Below, piece by piece: positions 37,318 to 41,290 of a stretch of DNA of 41,290 bases. The translations under genes were made by a program, and so were the position numbers. The number at the start of each line of letters is the position of its first letter. The stretch's first letter is position 1. The stretch spans positions 1-41,290 of the IMG/VR virus record IMGVR_UViG_3300006334_000009. The stretch is one strand, 5' to 3'. The stretch comes from a virus. Below the pieces are notes generated by a model. The model was not told where the DNA came from. It worked only from the letters and a program-made list of their open reading frames with translations, and made no database searches.

Positions 37318-38592
37318 ATGAATAGTGGACAGTCTTGGCCAGCGGATAAGGTTGAGAGAAAAAGTATAGAGACCCTTATACCGTACGCACGTAACAGTCG
37401 GACGCACAGCGACGAGCAAGTTACACAAATAGCCGCAAGTATCAAAGAGTGGGGTTTTACAAATCCCATTTTGGTTGATCCGGACGGTGAGATTATTGCT
37501 GGACACGGCAGACTCCTTGCGGCAAAAAAACTTAATCTAAATGATGTGCCTTGTATAACTGCTGACGGCTGGACCGAAGCGCAAAAAAAAGCATACGTCA
37601 TTGCCGACAACAAACTTGCGTTAAACGCGGGGTGGGATAACGAAATGTTGTCTGTTGAGTTTCAAGAGCTTAAAGACTTAGATTTTGATTTAGGTTTGAC
37701 AGGTTTTGATTTGGACGAACTAGCAAAACTACTTAAAGAACCAGAAAAAGAAGGTCTTACAGACGCGGACGATGTTCCTGAGGCTCCAAAGAATCCTGTG
37801 ACGGTTGACGGTGATATTTGGATATTAGGAAACCACCGACTGATGTGCGGCGACAGCACAAGCATCGAAGCCTTAGAAAAGTTATGCGAGGGTCAACTGG
37901 TTGATATGTGGCTCACGGATCCTCCTTACAACGTGGCTTACGAGGGCAAAACAAAAGATGCTTTAACTATTAAAAATGATGAGATGGCAAACGACGACTT
38001 CAGACAGTTTTTAAGTGACAGTTACAGCGCAGCAGATGCAGTGATGAAGTCAGGTGCAGTTTTTTATATTTGGCACGCTGACAGTGAGGGCTACAATTTT
38101 AGAGGTGCGGCGGTTGATATCGGCTGGCAAGTTAGACAGTGTCTTATCTGGAGAAAAAACTCTATGGTTTTGGGGCGTCAAGATTACCACTGGACTCACG
38201 AGCCTTGTTTATATGGTTGGAAGGACGGTGCGGCGCACTTGTGGGCAACGGATCGAAAGCAGACCACAATATTAGAATTCGATCGTCCAAACAGAAATAA
38301 AGAACATCCAACAATGAAACCAGTAAAATTGTTTGCTTACCAGATGCAAAACAACACAAAGGGTGACGATTTAGTTTTAGATAGCTTTGCCGGATCTGGA
38401 ACAACAGCAATTGCGTGTGAACAATTTAATAGACGAGCCAGGTTGATGGAACTTGATCCAAAATACTGTGATGTCATCATAAAGCGTTGGCAAGACTTCA
38501 CTGGTCAAGACGCAACATTAGAAAGCAACGGAAAAATATTTAATGACTGTAAAGCAAAGCAAGGCAATGAGTCTGGTGGAGGCATCAACTAA
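37318..38592 (+). CDS. ParB-like nuclease domain fused to beta-class DNA methyltransferase
   Basis: Residues ~10-100 are a ParB/sulfiredoxin-type domain (NSRTHSDEQVTQIAASIKEWGF, GEIIAGHGRLLAAKKL). From residue ~160 a DNA amino-methyltransferase follows: DPPY near residue 200 and, later, DSFAGSGTTAIACEQF near 355. Motif IV before motif I marks a beta-class enzyme that methylates adenine or cytosine amino groups. Such fusions are common in phages, mostly as orphan methylases against host restriction. No restriction gene was seen nearby. Confidence 0.92.
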   Translation: MNSGQSWPADKVERKSIETLIPYARNSRTHSDEQVTQIAASIKEWGFTNPILVDPDGEIIAGHGRLLAAKKLNLNDVPCITADGWTEAQKKAYVIADNKLALNAGWDNEMLSVEFQELKDLDFDLGLTGFDLDELAKLLKEPEKEGLTDADDVPEAPKNPVTVDGDIWILGNHRLMCGDSTSIEALEKLCEGQLVDMWLTDPPYNVAYEGKTKDALTIKNDEMANDDFRQFLSDSYSAADAVMKSGAVFYIWHADSEGYNFRGAAVDIGWQVRQCLIWRKNSMVLGRQDYHWTHEPCLYGWKDGAAHLWATDRKQTTILEFDRPNRNKEHPTMKPVKLFAYQMQNNTKGDDLVLDSFAGSGTTAIACEQFNRRARLMELDPKYCDVIIKRWQDFTGQDATLESNGKIFNDCKAKQGNESGGGIN

Positions 38593-38755
38593 CGTGTTAA
38601 TAGGTTATCTTATAGCAACGGCAGCAACTATTGTAATATTACCACTGCATGGATACCCGGTGACTACTGAAAAGGCGTTGTCAATTTCTTTAGCCTTCAC
38701 TTTTATATCTTTGGCAAGGTCCTATATATTACGCAGGGTTTTCAATAGGTTATAA
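38543..38755 (+). CDS. Small membrane protein, DUF7220-like
   Basis: A 70-residue protein with two likely spans (ASTNVLIGYLIATAATIVILPLHGYPV and ALSISLAFTFISLARSYIL) and the ending RRVFNRL. This S-x-V-E-A-x-T-N-x-x-I-G-Y ... ARSYxLRRxFN pattern is common in phages next to terminase genes. The overlap with the methylase gene is 50 bases; ATG 38567 is an alternative start. Function unknown. Confidence 0.75.
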   Translation: MTVKQSKAMSLVEASTNVLIGYLIATAATIVILPLHGYPVTTEKALSISLAFTFISLARSYILRRVFNRL

Positions 38756-38756
38756 G

Positions 38757-39134
38757 ATGACAGAAAAAAATAAGGGTGGTCGGCCCATGATTGTGCTGAC
38801 GGATGAACAAAAAAAGGAGCTCGAGACACTGGCAGCGGTGCTAAATACTGAGCAAATAGCAGATTACTTTGGCATCAGCCGGAGGGTGTTTTTTAATATA
38901 TTAGAGCGAGATGATGAGGTTTCTGCACTATATAAAAAGGGTAAAGCAAAGGCTGTTGGATTTGTGGCGCAAAATTTAATGCAAAAAGCCCGCACCGGTG
39001 ATCTTGGCGCACAGATATTTTATTTAAAAACGCAAGCGGGTTGGAAAGAAACAAAAACCGTGGAGGGAGCCGGGGAGACCGGAGAGCATATTATAGCTTA
39101 TAAATGGTTAGACGATGACGACGAGGACGATTAA
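38757..39134 (+). CDS. terS: Terminase small subunit, module 2
   Basis: A 125-residue protein: HTH segment LAAVLNTEQIADYFGISRRVFFNILERD, then YKKGKAKAVGFVAQNLMQKARTGDLGAQIFYLKTQAGWKE, ending in a very acidic tail. The GDxxAxxFYLKTxxGW pattern is typical of small terminases. It overlaps the large subunit by 20 bases. It belongs to a family different from the 7061-7549 protein. Confidence 0.85.
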   Translation: MTEKNKGGRPMIVLTDEQKKELETLAAVLNTEQIADYFGISRRVFFNILERDDEVSALYKKGKAKAVGFVAQNLMQKARTGDLGAQIFYLKTQAGWKETKTVEGAGETGEHIIAYKWLDDDDEDD

Positions 39135-40374
39135 TTATAAGCCACGCAAGTTAGTCAAACCCTTTCATAATAGAAAAGAGCGGTTTGCGGTTATTGTTGC
39201 GCATCGACGTTTTGGTAAAACTGTGGCAGCAATCAATGATTTAATTAAAGACGCTCTGACAATAAAACGTGATAAAGTCCGCGTTGCCTACATTGCTCCA
39301 TACTATCGACAGGCAAAAGCTATCGCGTGGGACTATTTGCTGGAGTATACGCGTGACATCGAGGGCGTTCAGTATAACGTGGCAGAGCTTCGAGCAGACT
39401 TTCCTAACGGTGCAAGGTTTCGATTGTTTGGCGCGGACAATGCTGACAGCTTGCGTGGATTGTATTTTGATCACGTGGTGCTTGACGAACCCGCAGATTT
39501 TCCCTACCGGGCGTGGCCCGCAGTCATACGTCCCTCGTTAGCTGATCGCAGAGGCCGGGCAACCTTTATTGGAACACCAAAGGGTAAAAACCAGTTTTAT
39601 GAGACCTTTGTGGCAGCAAAGAATGACCCAAATTGGATGTCTTTACTTCTTAAATCGTCAGAAACAGGAATATTAGACGATGAAGAATTAAAAGAGGCCC
39701 GGCGGGCAATGGGTGATGATAGGTTTGAACAAGAGTTTGAGTGTAGTTTTGAGGCAGCAATCCAAGGTGCTTATTATGCGTCAGAGCTTAAAAAGGTTGC
39801 GGAAGATAAACGAATTGGAATTGTTCCTTACGACCCGGCGGTTGGTGTAACAACAGCTTGGGATTTAGGTATTGGAGACAGCACAGCTATATTTTTTGCG
39901 CAATGGGTCGGGCAAGAAGTTCGAATAATAGATTACTATGAAAACTCAGGTGTGGGGTTGGATCACTATGCAAAAGAACTGAGTAGTCGGGGTTATCACT
40001 ACCGAGAGCACATCCTACCCCACGATGTGCAAGTTAAAGAATTAGGCACAGGCAAGTCAAGACTAGAAACACTCGGAGCGTTGGGTCTTAATGACATAAC
40101 AATAGCTCCTAAATTATCGGTCGATGATGGGATACAAGCAGCCCGGTCGTTGTTGAACAGGTGTTGGTTTGACGAAAATAAATGCGAGAGAGGTATCGAA
40201 GCGTTGCGTCAATATCGACGTGAGTTTGACGAAAAACTGAAAACGTGGCGGGGCAGACCGTTGCACGACTGGACATCTCATGGGGCCGATGCTTTTCGAT
40301 ATTTAGCCGTTGGAAAGCAAGAGAATAAAAATTGGGGTCAACCCATAAGAAGAAATTTGCAAGGAATCGCATAA
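39115..40374 (+). CDS. terL: Terminase large subunit, module 2
   Basis: Packaging ATPase and nuclease of 419 residues. Walker A AHRRFGKT (residues 29-36), Walker B VVLDE (121-125), coupling-type FIGTPKGKNQFYE. The nuclease domain starts TTAWDLGIGDSTAIFF and ends HGADAFRYLA. The class with 'HRRxGKT' differs from module 1 (GHGTGKST). The C-terminal tail RRNLQGIA nevertheless mirrors KRNLRGIA of the first terminase, and the bases around both stops are similar. Confidence 0.93.
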   Translation: MTTRTINYKPRKLVKPFHNRKERFAVIVAHRRFGKTVAAINDLIKDALTIKRDKVRVAYIAPYYRQAKAIAWDYLLEYTRDIEGVQYNVAELRADFPNGARFRLFGADNADSLRGLYFDHVVLDEPADFPYRAWPAVIRPSLADRRGRATFIGTPKGKNQFYETFVAAKNDPNWMSLLLKSSETGILDDEELKEARRAMGDDRFEQEFECSFEAAIQGAYYASELKKVAEDKRIGIVPYDPAVGVTTAWDLGIGDSTAIFFAQWVGQEVRIIDYYENSGVGLDHYAKELSSRGYHYREHILPHDVQVKELGTGKSRLETLGALGLNDITIAPKLSVDDGIQAARSLLNRCWFDENKCERGIEALRQYRREFDEKLKTWRGRPLHDWTSHGADAFRYLAVGKQENKNWGQPIRRNLQGIA

Positions 40375-40405
40375 TGTGTTAGGGCTTGTTTAAGTCAACT
40401 TTTTT

Positions 40406-40621
40406 GTGGTTATCAAAATTCGTAAATTTAAAAAAGTAGCAAAGTCAAAAAAAGGGGTTCCGACAAAGTATTTAGCGGGCGCAAAAAACAAAAGTGAAAA
40501 AGAGAAAGAGATCTTAGAAACTAGAAGACGCTACAAAAAAGGTTTATCAATTAACGTTGCAAAAGTGAGCAAAAGTCGTGCCAACCAAGCCAAAAAGAAA
40601 ACCACTAAGCGAAAAAGTTAA
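40406..40621 (+). CDS. Small basic protein (71 aa), VPTKYLAG type
   Basis: GTG start at 40406. A lysine-rich protein with KKGVPTKYLAGAKNKSEKEKEILETRRRYKKGL. I recall the 'VPxKYLxGLKxxxR' pattern from small basic proteins of phages near capsid or packaging genes. It overlaps the next gene by 44 bases. Function unknown; probably DNA- or capsid-associated. Confidence 0.6.
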   Translation: MVIKIRKFKKVAKSKKGVPTKYLAGAKNKSEKEKEILETRRRYKKGLSINVAKVSKSRANQAKKKTTKRKS

Positions 40622-40856
40622 GGCAACTTTACGCAAAAAAGCAGAGGGTACTAGATTCACGCCCAGCCAACTGCAAGCGGTTTATAGGCGAGGTCAGGGT
40701 GCTTACTTGGGCGGTGGCTCAAGAAATGTTCCGATGGCCGCCTGGGCTATGGGACGCGTTAACTCTTTTATTTCTGGAAAAGGTGGGGCAAGAAAAGCTG
40801 ACGCGGATATTTTAAAGAAAAGTAGCAAATCCAAACCTAAGAAAAGGAGATCATAA
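40578..40856 (+). CDS. Small basic protein, probably DUF5824
   Basis: A 92-residue protein with RFTPSQLQAVYRRGQGAYLGGGSRNVPMAAWAMGRVNSFISGKGGARKADADIL. The YRRGxGAY, WAMxRVNSF and RKADxDIL parts match a widespread phage family that I remember as DUF5824. The charged lysine-rich ends suggest nucleic-acid contact. Its stop overlaps the next start (TAATG). No homologue was found in the left array. Confidence 0.75.
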   Translation: MPTKPKRKPLSEKVKATLRKKAEGTRFTPSQLQAVYRRGQGAYLGGGSRNVPMAAWAMGRVNSFISGKGGARKADADILKKSSKSKPKKRRS

Positions 40857-40942
40857 TGCCGATGGGAAAAGGAACCTACGGTTCAAAACGTGGTAGACCA
40901 CCAAAAAAGAAAAAAGACAAAAAAAAGAAGGGAAAAAAATAA
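40856..40942 (+). CDS. Tiny lysine-rich protein (28 aa), homologue of 8984-9082
   Basis: MPMGKGTYGS followed by GRPPKK and a polylysine tail, the same order as the 32-residue protein after terminase 1. Linked by TAATG at both ends. The shared head of ten residues is the clearest tie between the two terminase-downstream arrays. Confidence 0.75.
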   Translation: MPMGKGTYGSKRGRPPKKKKDKKKKGKK

Positions 40943-40989
40943 TGCCCGGGTTACATAAAGGAAAAAAGAAAAAAGGTCGTAAGAAGTAA
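40942..40989 (+). CDS. Micro-ORF (15 aa), MPGLHKGKKKKGRKK
   Basis: A 15-codon frame, almost all lysine/arginine, with TAATG junctions on both sides. Such spacing cannot be chance alone inside this array, but whether the peptide itself matters or only relays ribosomes to the next gene is unclear. Confidence 0.45.
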   Translation: MPGLHKGKKKKGRKK

Positions 40990-41290
40990 TGCCACACGTT
41001 GACGGACACCCAGACGCATACGGAAGTATTGCAAGATCACCTAGACCCAGAACACGTCCAGCAAACGTGCCTGATATTATTCCGAGACCAAGAAGGCGTC
41101 CGTCAAACGTGCCACCACAAGTCGCTCCAATGATGGGGACAAGAGATCCTCAAGGCCGGATTGGTGTTAAAGGACCAAAAGGTGGTGGCGAGGCAGCAAA
41201 AGCCCGCGTAGAGGTTGGTAGCGATATTTTTAATCAATATAACAACGACGGTCGCTTTGGTTATTACAATGACCAAGGATATTATGTCCC
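40989..41290 (+). CDS. DGRFGY protein, homologue of 9594-10418, 3'-truncated
   Basis: The first 100 residues are present and the frame is open at the window end. It starts MPHVDGHPDAYGSIARSP, has an arginine/proline part (RPRTRPANVPDIIPRPRRR), KGPKGGGEAAKARVEV and finally DGRFGYYNDQGYYVP. The last motif aligns with DGRFGYFDEVNKRYVP of the left copy (about 9796-9842). The Pro/Arg part lies before the motif here but after it in the left copy. Confidence 0.7.
   Translation, partial: MPHVDGHPDAYGSIARSPRPRTRPANVPDIIPRPRRRPSNVPPQVAPMMGTRDPQGRIGVKGPKGGGEAAKARVEVGSDIFNQYNNDGRFGYYNDQGYYV

Noticed and set aside
1310-41290. CRISPR array, IS element or attachment sites
   Set aside because: No regularly spaced repeats with unique spacers, no transposase or integrase, and no terminal inverted repeats of IS type were seen. 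The repeated hairpins at 2.9-6 kb have irregular spacing and sit at gene ends.
41246-41290. Terminal overlap showing a closed circular contig
   Set aside because: The window end matches the left DGRFGY gene only at protein level; the DNA is diverged, and the end does not match the window start.

Overview
This window looks like DNA of uncultured tailed phages (Caudoviricetes), probably marine and short-tailed. The structural genes suggest this: a P22-like portal, a SU10/DUF5309-type capsid protein, internal virion proteins with a transglycosylase, collagen-like and glycine-rich fibres, and many tiny lysine-rich genes. No integrase, tRNA, rRNA, CRISPR array, IS element or obvious bacterial housekeeping gene was seen. 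The host cannot be read from the sequence, and the marine assignment rests on my memory of family distributions.

Layout. (i) 1-1.7 kb, plus: the 3' part of a RepA-like primase/helicase and two small genes. (ii) 1.76-6.2 kb, minus: a run of about 14 small early genes ending at a strong terminator (1704-1729). Two similar promoters can be proposed (6222-6250, 3708-3736), and repeated gene-end hairpins separate several genes. (iii) 6.2-7.06 kb, noncoding: iterons, a 25-bp inverted repeat, an alternating GC tract and promoter-like sites; a candidate origin or control region. (iv) 7.06-10.7 kb, plus: terminase pair 1, then tiny basic genes linked by TAATG stop/start overlaps. (v) 10.7-19.6 kb: adaptor, tail, fibre and adhesin genes, a tail-fibre chaperone and a 2OG-Fe(II) oxygenase. 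(vi) 19.6-28.7 kb: internal virion proteins, portal, scaffold and major capsid protein. (vii) 28.7-31.6 kb: head-associated genes, several membrane proteins (holin candidates) and an L-Ala-D-Glu endopeptidase. (viii) 31.6-35.7 kb, mostly minus: a recombination block (Sak-type annealing protein, SSB, HNH protein) with RusA on the opposite strand. (ix) 35.8-38.8 kb, plus: a small HTH regulator, a replication-initiator-like protein and a ParB-methyltransferase fusion. (x) 38.76-41.29 kb, plus: terminase pair 2, then a second array of tiny basic genes, cut by the window end.

The most striking property is that one virion gene set is bracketed by two unrelated early/replication modules and two different terminase pairs. 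Both terminase pairs lead into the same kind of basic-gene array, and both arrays reach a gene with a DGRFGY motif. The simplest reading is a junction between two related phage genomes: a natural recombinant, a cointegrate, or a cloning or assembly chimera. A single phage with two packaging systems is the exciting but less likely alternative.

Other leads are the collagen-like fibre lying one gene away from a prolyl-hydroxylase-like oxygenase, a tail protein with nested insertions including a cupredoxin-like copper site, the covarying gene-end hairpins of the left early operon, and a holin-like protein carrying an EF-hand loop.
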